A stretch of DNA of 56,557 bases from contig NZ_JAIEWN010000032.1 in assembly GCF_019599295.1 (NCBI RefSeq), positions 10,640 through 67,196 on the forward strand, given 5' to 3'. This DNA is from Oscillochloris sp. ZM17-4 (lineage in GTDB: Bacteria > Chloroflexota > Chloroflexia > Chloroflexales > Chloroflexaceae). The notes under the pieces are model-generated. The model searched no databases, was not told the origin of the DNA, and worked only from the letters and a program-made list of their open reading frames with translations. Positions 42,542 to 51,100 of this stretch are shown here, one piece after another. A program made the translations under genes and the position numbers. Numbering within the stretch: position 1 is the stretch's first letter; every line of letters begins with the position of its first letter.

Positions 42542-45500
42542 CTACACAAGGCCGAGCGAGCAGACGATCTGCGGCTCATCGGGCAGATCGTCGGCGCTAT
42601 CTTGGATAAAGCAGAGCTTGTTCTCGTCGCGCAGCGCCTTGGCGAGATCCGCAAGCTGCTCGGGACTGGCTGCGCTCCGCATCTGCCGGTTCATCGCATC
42701 GGCGGCAGCCTGGCGCAGCGGGTAGCGGTAGATGTCGTTAATCGTGCGCTCTAGCTCGTCGCTGAGGAAGAGCGGCTCCCTGGCGGCCTGATAATCGCGA
42801 TGGGCGGTCAGCTTTTCGTACAGGCGGTAGCGGGCGCCGCGCGGGCTGCCCAGGCCGCCGCCGAGGGCTTCACGCTCCTCGACCAAGTCGAACGCTCTGC
42901 GCACTAGGTCGTGATGGTTGTCGGCGCGCAGGGCTGGCTCCGTCGCCAGCGTACACTCGGCTGCCCGCAGGATGGCGTACTGCGACTGCGTGACGCTGGT
43001 GCCGTGCGCATCGATCCAGGTGAGCGAGTCGGTGCCGCCTGGCGACTTCAGGTAGACCAGCACGCCGTTGGGAGCCTGGAAGGGCAGGCTCTTAATCACC
43101 GCAGTCGGGTCGTCGAGACGGCGGGCGCTGTAGACCACGCTTGGCATATCCTCAATGATCTTTTTCAGCCCAGGGTTAGCCGCCGTCGCGTTGCGCCAGA
43201 TCTGATAGGCGTAGGATGCGAGGTCAACCTCACGATCCTCCTCATCGTCGAGCGCGCCAGCGGTCTCGGTGTAGAGGTTCTGGAGCAGCCGCTGCTCCTG
43301 GCTCTGGTCGCCCGCTTCAAAGAACTGTTCATCGGTGCCAACGACCTCGCCGTTCTCCTGAAGCCGCTGGCGCACGCGGGCGCGCAGCCGGATGATCGCC
43401 TCGATGCCATCGGCGGGTAGGAAGGTGTAGCAGGTGACGGTATCGGACTGCTGGCCGATGCGATCCACACGCCCGGCGCGCTGGATCAGACGGATGATCG
43501 CCCAGGGCAGATCAAAGTTCACCACCTGGTCGCAGTCCTGAAGGTTCTGTCCCTCGCTGAGCACGTCGGTGGCGACCAATACGCTGATCGGGGTATCGAG
43601 GAGCGCTGCGTTCGTCACCGCGTTGGACACGGGGCTGAAGCGCTGCACCAGCTCGGTCGGGTTCTCCGACTGGCCAGTGACGCCCGCCACCTGCGCGATA
43701 CCTGCGGCCTGGAGCTGCGCCACCAGATACTCCACCGTATCGGCGAACTGGGTGAAGATGAGCACCTTCTTGCCCGCGAGGCCCTGCACCAGATCAATCA
43801 GCTTCGTGAGCTTGATGTCGTTGGCCGGATTCCATCTGCCGTGTGCCTGGAGGATGGCGAGCAGCGCATCATTATCGGCCCGCAGATCGGCCTTGAGCTT
43901 GGGTTTGAAGAGGCCAGGTGCGATCCAGCGGAAGCGGCTCTTCAGTGAGCCAGCGTATTGCGCGTAGAGCTGCGCGGCCCGCCGCTGATACGCCTCGGCA
44001 CTGTAGGGGTCTATGCCCGCTACGGACGCCACCGCAGCGGTCGTCCGTAGCGCGCCGCTCGCCTCCTCCTCGGCAAAGCCCTCCTGAACCGCCGCGCCCT
44101 CCGCATCCTCGTCGCTCTCCTGAGCAAGCAGATCCGCCGTCTGTGCGCCGATAGGAATCGGCAGGCCGGTGGTGATCGCGTGGAGCACAATCGCGTTGCG
44201 CAGGATGTGCCGGTCGAGCGACTGGAGAAAGACCGCGCCGCCCGACTCCAGGCGCTTGAAGAGGTTGGTGCGACAGAAGCCCGTCAGCCGCTTGCCCGCG
44301 CGGGAGAGGTTTTCGAGCAGCGGTGCCTCCGCCGGGGCCGCGATCTGGCGGGCGTTGGCCTTGAGGTAGTTCGCCAAGCCATAGCGCGGCAGGGTTAGAT
44401 TACCGATGGCGTCCACCACCGGCGCATCGTAGAGCTGGCGGTAGGGGTCGTTCGCGTTGGTCGTGGCCACCGGAACCGTGCGCGGCACGCGGTCGGGGAA
44501 GTAGAACGGCGTGTTGCCCGCCAACTCCAGGTAATAGCGGTTGCGTGCCGGGTCGAACGTCGCGTAGTGCTGCTTGATAAACGAGCGGGTGCGGCGCACC
44601 ATAAACCGGCGCATCAGCTCGCGCCAGTCATCGGCGTGGGGGCTGAACGCAAAGGCGCGCAGGGTGCGCGGCTGCACCTGCGCCCGCAGCAGCTCATCCT
44701 CACCACCTGCCCGAAGATACACGTCGGGGCGCACCCCCAGGTCGCGGTCATCGGCCAGAAACAGCCGCAGCTGGGCGCTCAGATCAAGATAGGACTTGTT
44801 ATAGGGCGTGGCCGAGAGCAAGATGACCTTGCACTCCTTCTCACCAAAGGCATGGACGTAATCGGCGATGGCCTTGTAGCGCTGGCCCTCAGGGTTGCGG
44901 AGCGTGTGCGACTCATCAATGACGATCAGCTTGTAGCGGGCGGGCAGCTGCGGGAACTCCTTGTGGGCCATGCTGAAGGGGATGATCCGCGCGCCCAGAT
45001 CCCACGTCTCGTTGTACTGCGCCCACATCGGCACGAGGTTTTTGGGGCAGACGATCACGGGCCGCAGATTGAAGTCATCGCGGAAGATACGGATGAGCGC
45101 GCTGGCCATCATCGTCTTGCCGAGGCCGACCACATCGCCGAGCAGCACGCCGCCGCGCTCATTCAGGTGACGGGCAGCGATCTTCACCGCCGCCTCCTGG
45201 AAAGGGAAGAGCTTGCCCCGGAAGTCGCGCGGGAGCGAGAACTCGTTCAGGCCAGCGCGGGCCTCCTCCGCCAGGTGGTAGGCCATCTTGAGGTAGATGT
45301 GGTAGGGGCGGCGCTCCGCACCAGCCCAGCTCTCCTCCAGCGCCGCGACAATCTCGTCGGAGATGGGGTAGGAATGCTCATCGTTCCAGCGATCATCGAA
45401 CCAGGCGGCCAGCTTCTCGGTATCCAGGTCGTCGGTAATCTTCGTATTCAGCTCGCCCTGGACGCGCAGGCCAGACATGGTCAGGTTGCTGGAGCCAAGA

Positions 45501-45991
45501 TACGCTGTCACCGGGTTATCGGGGTCATCGCGGAAGGCCAGGTAGAGCTTGGCGTGCAGCTCATAGCTCAGGTGGAGCCGCACCTGCACCTTGCCCGCCT
45601 GGATCTGTCGGCAGAGCGTGCGCAGAGCCACCTCGTCGCTGTTATTTGGTGCCATCCCTACGAGCTGCTTGCGAAACTCGCCCGCAATGCGCGCCTTGAG
45701 CTGCGCGGCGCGGGAGAGTTCCAGCTCCTCCGTCCCCTTCCGCAGCTGCCGGCGCCAGCGCCGCAGCTCCTGATCGAGGCTCTCGCTCATGCCGATGAGG
45801 ACGCGGCAGCACTGATCATCGCCGCCGGCGAAATGATCGACCGAGTCGGCCACCTGGCCCCAGCCGCTGAGGCGAAAGAAGCCGATGCAGAAATCGGCCC
45901 GCCGGGCATGTTCAATGGTTTTGAGGAGGGCATCGACCAACTTCTGATCGATGTTGTCAAAGATCTTGCTGGCCTTCTTGGGGGTCGTCAT
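42542..45991 (-). CDS. PLD-domain SNF2-type helicase
   Basis: The protein has 1,149 residues. The N-terminal part is a phospholipase D-like nuclease half (HAKLYLAF at about 144, GSSNLTMSGL at about 166). The SNF2 motor follows: VLLGDVVGLGKTMM (about 282), VIDESHTLRN (about 356), LLSATPYNK, then VLIFTQFADTVEYL, ATDVLSEGQNLQDC and QRAGRVDRIGQ (about 835). A 200-residue helical tail closes it. Such fused helicase-nucleases could translocate on unmodified DNA and cut it. It lies 59 bp upstream of the methylase gene. DISARM class 1 also couples a SNF2 helicase and PLD protein with a methylase, but drmA and drmB are absent. Confidence 0.93.
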   Translation of the reverse strand: MTTPKKASKIFDNIDQKLVDALLKTIEHARRADFCIGFFRLSGWGQVADSVDHFAGGDDQCCRVLIGMSESLDQELRRWRRQLRKGTEELELSRAAQLKARIAGEFRKQLVGMAPNNSDEVALRTLCRQIQAGKVQVRLHLSYELHAKLYLAFRDDPDNPVTAYLGSSNLTMSGLRVQGELNTKITDDLDTEKLAAWFDDRWNDEHSYPISDEIVAALEESWAGAERRPYHIYLKMAYHLAEEARAGLNEFSLPRDFRGKLFPFQEAAVKIAARHLNERGGVLLGDVVGLGKTMMASALIRIFRDDFNLRPVIVCPKNLVPMWAQYNETWDLGARIIPFSMAHKEFPQLPARYKLIVIDESHTLRNPEGQRYKAIADYVHAFGEKECKVILLSATPYNKSYLDLSAQLRLFLADDRDLGVRPDVYLRAGGEDELLRAQVQPRTLRAFAFSPHADDWRELMRRFMVRRTRSFIKQHYATFDPARNRYYLELAGNTPFYFPDRVPRTVPVATTNANDPYRQLYDAPVVDAIGNLTLPRYGLANYLKANARQIAAPAEAPLLENLSRAGKRLTGFCRTNLFKRLESGGAVFLQSLDRHILRNAIVLHAITTGLPIPIGAQTADLLAQESDEDAEGAAVQEGFAEEEASGALRTTAAVASVAGIDPYSAEAYQRRAAQLYAQYAGSLKSRFRWIAPGLFKPKLKADLRADNDALLAILQAHGRWNPANDIKLTKLIDLVQGLAGKKVLIFTQFADTVEYLVAQLQAAGIAQVAGVTGQSENPTELVQRFSPVSNAVTNAALLDTPISVLVATDVLSEGQNLQDCDQVVNFDLPWAIIRLIQRAGRVDRIGQQSDTVTCYTFLPADGIEAIIRLRARVRQRLQENGEVVGTDEQFFEAGDQSQEQRLLQNLYTETAGALDDEEDREVDLASYAYQIWRNATAANPGLKKIIEDMPSVVYSARRLDDPTAVIKSLPFQAPNGVLVYLKSPGGTDSLTWIDAHGTSVTQSQYAILRAAECTLATEPALRADNHHDLVRRAFDLVEEREALGGGLGSPRGARYRLYEKLTAHRDYQAAREPLFLSDELERTINDIYRYPLRQAAADAMNRQMRSAASPEQLADLAKALRDENKLCFIQDSADDLPDEPQIVCSLGLV

Positions 45992-46546
45992 GCCGAATCT
46001 TTCCAGCAGGGTTTCTACCGCAGCGCGAGAGCCGGGTCATTCACCCCGGCCCAGAACGATGGATGCAGCGCGCCAATACACCGATGGCCCCGAGTTCCTA
46101 TCCGAGCGTCTGGGAGGCGAAGTGATGAGACACATCGCATTCATCTCATGCTCGCAATAGCCGGTGTGCATGTACTGGGCAGCATAGGCGGTGCTACAGC
46201 TCACTGCACCCGCGCAGCGACGCATCACCTTGCCAGGGAAGGGGAGGAGGTGATAGACTACCGGCATCGCGTACAATCAAGATCATCGCACAAGGTCCAC
46301 GCTTCTGCTTGCCGGCATCGCGTGGGCTTTGTGCATGTATTGGGGCAAGTATAGCACGCCAAACGCACCTATACTCCTCTGCTGCCCGCATGCAAGAATC
46401 TTACAGGTACGATTCAGCGCCAGGGCAACCGATCCACCAGATCGTACTACATTGCCTGCGCCGCAGCAGCGCCCCTACATGAAATACGTAGCTCCCCTGC
46501 GCCAGTACTCAGCAACTCCCCACCAGCCCCAGCCCTATTTCTACCT
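45992..46546. promoter_or_regulatory. Leader region of the helicase operon
   Basis: No gene is convincing here. On the minus strand TGC-TATACT (46348-46356) is an extended -10 box that would give a leader of about 350 nt before the helicase ATG. A stem CCACGC/GCGTGG lies at about 46297-46326. The surrounding sequence GGGGCAAGTATAGCACGC resembles 51015-51032, so both loci carry copies of one promoter-type element. Confidence 0.45.
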
Positions 46547-46732
46547 CTAATTGCCCACTGGCGGAATCCGCCAGTGGGCAAAGGCAACACACAAGAACCC
46601 GACTTTATTTCCCGGTGGAGCTTTGTAGGTCAGGATGTTGCGCCGCATCAGGTGCCCCATGACCAGGTATTCGGCCCCAGCGGCCACAACCGGCAGACGG
46701 AGCCATTCATGCTCCCGTTGCGCCTCTGCCAT
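46547..46732 (-). pseudogene. Truncated start of a nuclease-like gene
   Basis: The 61-residue product begins MAEAQREHEWLRLPVVAAGAEYLVMGHLMRRNILTYKAPPGNKVGF and then runs into the hairpin at 46552-46580. The block GAEYLVMGHLMRRNI resembles the first helix of PD-(D/E)XK proteins of the DUF4365/intron-endonuclease type, whose catalytic strands would follow. GGAGGAG before the ATG and an only 4-bp gap to the Mrr stop show it was once a working operon gene. A genuine short protein cannot be excluded. Confidence 0.55.
46552..46580. terminator. Perfect 14-bp-stem hairpin with TGGCGGA core
   Basis: TGCCCACTGGCGGA and its complement flank one central A. The core CACTGGCGGAATCCGCCAGTG recurs at 51075-51095. 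It lies at the end of the broken gene behind the Mrr gene and may both terminate and mark a recombination joint. Confidence 0.65.
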
Positions 46733-46736
46733 CACT

Positions 46737-47648
46737 TCACTCCTCCTCGAAGTAGTCCAGGTCGATCTTCTTGACCACGTAGCGGCTCACCTCGGTGACG
46801 CCAATGTCATAGTCGATCAGGTACTGCCCAAGCTGCTCGCCGTCGATGAGCACGATCTTCTTCTCGATCCGGCCCACGTACTCGCGAGCCTGCTGCGAGA
46901 AAGTCGAGGTGGTGATCATCACACCCTTGCGGGCGCGGAAGCCCTCCAGGCTGCCGGCGAATGCCTGCACCTCGGGCCGGCTGACGGTGCTCCCCCAGCG
47001 CTTGGCCTGGATGTAGACCACGTCGAGGCCGAGGCGATCCTCGTTGATGATGCCGTCGATGCCGCCATCATTGCTGCGGCCAATCGCTTTGCCCGCATCA
47101 CGCCGCGAGCCGCCGTAGCCCATCGCCACCAGCAGATCGACCACCAGGCGCTCGAAGAAGCGCGGCGAGACCTGCTTGACCTGATCGAGCAGATCCTCGG
47201 CGAGAGTTGCCCGGATGCTCTGATAGCTGGCCTCCAGGCTTTCTGCGGGTGAGGCACCTTCCTCTTCCCCGACGGGTGCCGCTGCACCGCCGTCTGCTGG
47301 TTGGCTCTTGGTACGGAAGGCGACATACTCGGGGTACTGCATCAGGTAGGCGACGGTGATGCGGTCGGGTGCATGGGTGAGCACGCTACGCCCGCGCTCG
47401 GTGATACGGAACCAGCCTCGGCGCAGGCTTTCCACCAGCTTGGCCTTGCCCAGATGGGTGCGCGCCCAGCCGACCTTGTTGTCGAAGCGGGCTTGGATGC
47501 CGCTGGGCAGCAGCTCCGCCCGCTCTGCCTCGCTGAGCTTCAGCTGCTGGGCCAGCGCATCAATAGTGTCACTCAGGCGGTGCTCTGTCCCGTCGGCGGC
47601 GAACTGGAGCATGGGCAGCATCAGGTTCTGGAAGTCGGGGATGGGCAT
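46737..47648 (-). CDS. mrr: Mrr-type restriction endonuclease
   Basis: The 303-residue protein has the Mrr N-terminal winged helix (about 1-95, DTIDALAQQLKLSEAERAELLPSG, VGWARTHLGKAKLVESLRRGWFRIT) and the catalytic domain with FFERLVVDLLVAMGYGG, GRSNDGGIDGII (about 184) and VVYIQAKRW (about 210), the intact D...Q-x-K set of Mrr enzymes. Mrr cuts DNA with foreign methylation. It starts 2 bp after the stop of the NB-ARC receptor gene, so it is probably the effector or partner in that operon. Confidence 0.95.
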   Translation of the reverse strand: MPIPDFQNLMLPMLQFAADGTEHRLSDTIDALAQQLKLSEAERAELLPSGIQARFDNKVGWARTHLGKAKLVESLRRGWFRITERGRSVLTHAPDRITVAYLMQYPEYVAFRTKSQPADGGAAAPVGEEEGASPAESLEASYQSIRATLAEDLLDQVKQVSPRFFERLVVDLLVAMGYGGSRRDAGKAIGRSNDGGIDGIINEDRLGLDVVYIQAKRWGSTVSRPEVQAFAGSLEGFRARKGVMITTSTFSQQAREYVGRIEKKIVLIDGEQLGQYLIDYDIGVTEVSRYVVKKIDLDYFEEE

Positions 47649-47650
47649 GA

Positions 47651-50317
47651 CTACTGCTCCTTATCGGGCGCATCGATCAGCTCCAGGATGTGCGCGACCA
47701 GGGCTGTATCTTGCTCGTCCAGCCCCGCAGTGAGCGCGACCAGGTCGCGCTCGCCGGCCCAGATCCGCGCGACTGGCCCGCGCAGCATCCAGCCTTGCCC
47801 CTCAAGCTGCGTGAGAGCCTGCTCGACGGCCGCGCGCGGCCCATCGTCGCCCTGGACAACGCGGGCGATGGCGGCGAGCAATGGAGCAAGGCGCTCGCGT
47901 GGATCGTGAGTAGGTGTCGCTCCCGGCGTGCTGGCTATCTGCTGCTGGATAACCTCCAGGCTTTGATGAGAGCTGCGCGTATCCGGGTGATCCGAGCCAA
48001 GCCTGGCTTCTCTGATATGCAGCGCCCGAGACATCATCTGTGCAGCGGCAGGCAAATCTCCCTGGTAGTACGCATTGACTGCGAGGTTGTTCAGGCTGGT
48101 GGCGGTCTGCGGATGCTCGGCCCCCAGCACGCGCTCGCGCAGGGCCAGGGCGCGCTCGTAGAGCGGGCGGGCCGCCTCGTAGTTCCCCTGGGCACGGTAG
48201 AGCCCGGCCAGGTTGTTCAGGCTGGTGGCGGTATCGGGATGCTCGGCCCCCAGCACGCGCTCGCTAATGGCCAGGGCGCGCTCAAGGTACGGTTGCGCCT
48301 CCGCATAGGCGCCAAGGCGATCCAGGTGTCTTCCAAGCCAGATGCAGAGGGTCGCTGCATCGGCATCCTCGCGTGGTAATGCGGCGTCAGTCACGCCACG
48401 CAAGGTGGGCAAGAAGGCGCCCAGCGGTGTCAGGGTCGGCGCATCCGTAAGCCGTTTGGCCGCCGCGACCACAACTCGCTCGACGGCTGCCTGCGCGCCT
48501 CCATCGTCACTGACCTGACGCACATAGGCCCCGATCAGGCGGTGCATCCGCAGGCCGCCATCGCCCGCACGCTCTAGCAGGCCCAGGCCAGTCAGCCGCT
48601 CCCGGCCAGCCTCAGCAGCGAGCTGTGCATCTAGGTCGTCGCTATCGGCCTCCAGCGTGGCCCGCAGCAGGGCGGCGGGGATCACCTCGCCCGGCACGAG
48701 GTGGGCGGCCCGCGCCAGGAGCTTCAGCGCGACGACGTCCTCTGTGTCCTGCCGGTCGAGCCGCTCATAGCTCAGGGCGAAGCTGCGGGCCACATCGCGG
48801 CTGTGCCCGGTGGGCAGCTTGCCATCCTTCTGCTCGCGCAGCGGCAGCCGCTCGAAGATGCGCGGGCTGCGCAGCTCATCGAGATAGCGCGCCACGGTCA
48901 GGCGCTTGCCGATGCCGGCCAGGAAGCGCCCGGCCAGGTGTAGGGCCAGCGGCAGGTTGCCCAGTTCATTGGCCAGCACGTCGGCATCGGCGTCGCTCAG
49001 GTCGGGGCGCTGCTGACGCAGCAGGGCGATGCTCTCCTCTCGGCTCAATACGCCCAGCGGGTGGCGTGCTACGCCGAGATCGCCCGGCCAGTCGGGGTTG
49101 CGGCTTGTGATCAGCACCCGCGCCGCACCGCCAGGGTGGTGATCGCGCACCAGGTCGGGGTCCTCGCAGTTGTCGAAGATCAGCAGGTAGGGTAGCCCGC
49201 AGGCCAGCCGTGATCGTACTAGGCCCGCCTGCTCGTCGAGCTTGAGCCCGGCGGTCTCAGTGAAGAGCTGGAGGTGGGCCGCGCCACCGAGACGGGCGAA
49301 CTCGTTGGGAATGGTGTCAGCCTGAGCGAGGCTGAGCCAGAAGACCCCGGCGAAATAACGCCCGTAGCGATAGGCGAACTCGACGGCGAGCTGGGTCTTG
49401 CCGATGCCTCCCAGGCCGCTGGCCACCGCCGACTGGGCCTGGCTCACGGCGACGGCCTGGCCGCCCTTGAGCAGCGCGGCCAGCGCCTTCAGGTCTTCCT
49501 CGCGGCCGACGAACTGGCGGTTGCGACCAAGCTGGCCCATCCACGATCCAGGCGGCAGGGTATCCTCAGGTTCGGGGATTGTGTCCGTAGGGAGCTTGGA
49601 CAGCCGGGCCGTAGCGGCGGCGCTCTCCTCGGGCGTGGCGGCCACCGAGCGCGGGGTGAGCTGCTGGATGATCTGATCGCCGTAGATTACATCGCCCAGG
49701 TTCTTGTTAATGTCGCGCCCGGCGACATCGCCAAAGGTGATATCACCGGCCTGCGCGCTGCCAAAATCGATCAGCGCGCCACCGGCACGCACCTGCCGCC
49801 CGGCGAGCGCACGGATGAGTTCGCCGAGGCGCTGATCATCGGCGAGCACCTGGCTCAGATCCTCGCGGGTGATCTGGCCCTTGCTGATGTCGCTCAGCAG
49901 CCCGGTGAGCAGCGAGAGCTGATCGGTCAGCGCGCCGCCAACTGCGCTGGGGAGCGCCTCGGCCAGAGCCTCCGTCAGTGCGGCGCGCAGCCCCGCTGGT
50001 GTGATCGCTGGCTCCAGCGGCGGCGGGGTGGCCACAACCGGCACTGCGACGCCGTGCCCCCCCAGGAAGAGCAGGGTGTTCGCCTCGTCCTCGCCCAGCC
50101 CGAGGAGCTGGCTGAGCGCCCGCAGCGTGTCGAGCGGCAGGCGGTTGGTGCCGTCAAGGTACTTGTAGAGCGTCGTGCGGTCGCAGCCGAGCTGTTTGGC
50201 GACCCAGGTCTTAGTGCCCTGGGGCCGCCGGCCCTGCAATCGCTCGATATAGGCGTCTACGGCGGCGTTGAGCCGGGCGAGGAACTGCTCTGTGTCGGGT
50301 GGTATGTGCTGGCTCAT
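47651..50317 (-). CDS. STAND receptor: HTH, NB-ARC NTPase, TPR
   Basis: The protein has 888 residues. An Xre-like HTH (about 28-75, WVAKQLGCDRTTLYKYLDGTNRLPLDTLRALSQLLGL) is followed by a region with the turn-rich motif SAQAGDITFGDVAGRDINKNLGD (about 180-203). The NTPase has SGLGGIGKTQLAVEFAY (about 297), LLIFDNCED Walker B (about 375) and ITSRN sensor. Two kinesin-light-chain-type TPR units follow (RVLGAEHPDTATSLNNLAGLY, RVLGAEHPQTATSLNNLAVNA, about 680-750). This is the layout of prokaryotic NLR-like proteins that sense phage parts and trigger an effector. The HTH could give self-regulation. Mrr lies directly downstream. Confidence 0.92.
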   Translation of the reverse strand: MSQHIPPDTEQFLARLNAAVDAYIERLQGRRPQGTKTWVAKQLGCDRTTLYKYLDGTNRLPLDTLRALSQLLGLGEDEANTLLFLGGHGVAVPVVATPPPLEPAITPAGLRAALTEALAEALPSAVGGALTDQLSLLTGLLSDISKGQITREDLSQVLADDQRLGELIRALAGRQVRAGGALIDFGSAQAGDITFGDVAGRDINKNLGDVIYGDQIIQQLTPRSVAATPEESAAATARLSKLPTDTIPEPEDTLPPGSWMGQLGRNRQFVGREEDLKALAALLKGGQAVAVSQAQSAVASGLGGIGKTQLAVEFAYRYGRYFAGVFWLSLAQADTIPNEFARLGGAAHLQLFTETAGLKLDEQAGLVRSRLACGLPYLLIFDNCEDPDLVRDHHPGGAARVLITSRNPDWPGDLGVARHPLGVLSREESIALLRQQRPDLSDADADVLANELGNLPLALHLAGRFLAGIGKRLTVARYLDELRSPRIFERLPLREQKDGKLPTGHSRDVARSFALSYERLDRQDTEDVVALKLLARAAHLVPGEVIPAALLRATLEADSDDLDAQLAAEAGRERLTGLGLLERAGDGGLRMHRLIGAYVRQVSDDGGAQAAVERVVVAAAKRLTDAPTLTPLGAFLPTLRGVTDAALPREDADAATLCIWLGRHLDRLGAYAEAQPYLERALAISERVLGAEHPDTATSLNNLAGLYRAQGNYEAARPLYERALALRERVLGAEHPQTATSLNNLAVNAYYQGDLPAAAQMMSRALHIREARLGSDHPDTRSSHQSLEVIQQQIASTPGATPTHDPRERLAPLLAAIARVVQGDDGPRAAVEQALTQLEGQGWMLRGPVARIWAGERDLVALTAGLDEQDTALVAHILELIDAPDKEQ

Positions 50318-50490
50318 AGTCTCTCAGTTGTGTTGATGAAGCCGCGACACCTGCGACACTACTTGTTGTCGATTGGTCAACACCGCGCGCAGTACGCTGC
50401 GATGGTCATAGCGCTGTGGCCCGGTGGCCACCCCGGCGCCGGGCTGATCACCCGGCTGGTGGTCATTCTTCCGCTCTAAGGAGAATGACC

Positions 50491-50760
50491 ATGCTCATCA
50501 CACTGCTGCTCATCGCCCTGCTCGCGCTCATCCTGCATTACCCTTATCGCTTCATCCGCCGCTGGGACTTCCTGGGGCGTGAGTCGGGCCGGGTCGTGGC
50601 GCTGGCCTACCGCTACACCTACGGCCCGGACGCTGAGCATCTTGACTATGTCCTGATGCGCCAGCTCCAGCAGCTCATCCTGTCCCTGCTGCGCGAGGTC
50701 TGGGCGGCGCTGCGCGATGACCTGCTGCGCTACTTGATCGATTGGTGGTTTAGACGGTAA
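50491..50760 (+). CDS. Small membrane protein, unknown function
   Basis: The 89-residue product starts with one membrane helix (MLITLLLIALLALILHYPYRF) and continues as a charged amphipathic helix (DYVLMRQLQQLILSLLREVWAALRDDLLRYLIDWWFRR). AAGGAG lies seven bases before the ATG at 50491. It is the only plus-strand gene here, divergent from the STAND receptor (173 bp apart). It could be an effector or toxin-like membrane peptide, but nothing proves this. Confidence 0.65.
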   Translation: MLITLLLIALLALILHYPYRFIRRWDFLGRESGRVVALAYRYTYGPDAEHLDYVLMRQLQQLILSLLREVWAALRDDLLRYLIDWWFRR

Positions 50761-50966
50761 GGCTCTCCGCCTCACCGGCATGATCTTGATCGAGGAAGCT
50801 GTCGGAGAATCGCGGTTGGGTATCGTGGAGCTGCGCGACGGCGAGGGAGAGCAGCATGGCATGCATGGACCAACCCCCTTGCCGCCCCAGCCAATGGAGT
50901 CCTTGCGAGGAGATCGCCCGGATGCTACAATGGCGAGGCACAGCATAAACGAATATCGCATCACAG

Positions 50967-51004
50967 AACCCACTCAGCGCTTGGCAGCATGTAGGTGGGT
51001 TTTG
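50967..51004 (+). terminator. Terminator-like hairpin AACCCAC/GTGGGTTTT
   Basis: AACCCAC (50967-50973) pairs with GTGGGTT (50995-51001), followed by TTTG. It would stop transcription from the small membrane-protein gene about 200 bp upstream. Confidence 0.5.
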
Positions 51005-51020
51005 TGATTCACTGGGGCCA

Positions 51021-51051
51021 AGTATAGCATGCGCTCCTATCGTATGGGCAA
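51021..51051 (-). promoter_or_regulatory. Extended -10 promoter-like site
   Basis: On the minus strand TTGCCC (51046-51051) and TGC-TATACT (51021-51029) lie 19 bp apart. The same TGCTATAMT box occurs at 46348-46356, 33553-33561 and in a variant at 31430-31438. Its target is unclear; only antisense to the small membrane gene lies directly ahead. Confidence 0.4.
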
Positions 51052-51074
51052 AAATGTGACGATGTATACAAGCT

Positions 51075-51100
51075 CACTGGCGGAATCCGCCAGTGGGTTT
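51075..51100 (+). terminator. Hairpin CACTGGCGGAATCCGCCAGTG with T-run
   Basis: Ten-bp arms around a single A (51075-51095) are followed by GGTTTTGTG, a reasonable intrinsic terminator on the plus strand. The same core occurs at 46556-46576, and a diverged part copy at 51114-51124. Confidence 0.6.

Noticed and set aside
44567-46354. 595-codon open frame on the plus strand opposite the helicase gene
   Set aside because: Antisense to a clear PLD-SNF2 helicase; no domain and no ribosome site.
33626-47648. Complete DISARM, BREX or Gabija system
   Set aside because: Single parts resemble each of these, but drmA/drmB, pglZ/brxC and gajB homologues are missing.
49274-50479. 401-codon open frame on the plus strand opposite the STAND gene
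   Set aside because: Antisense to NB-ARC motifs; low-information Gly/Ala/Leu translation.
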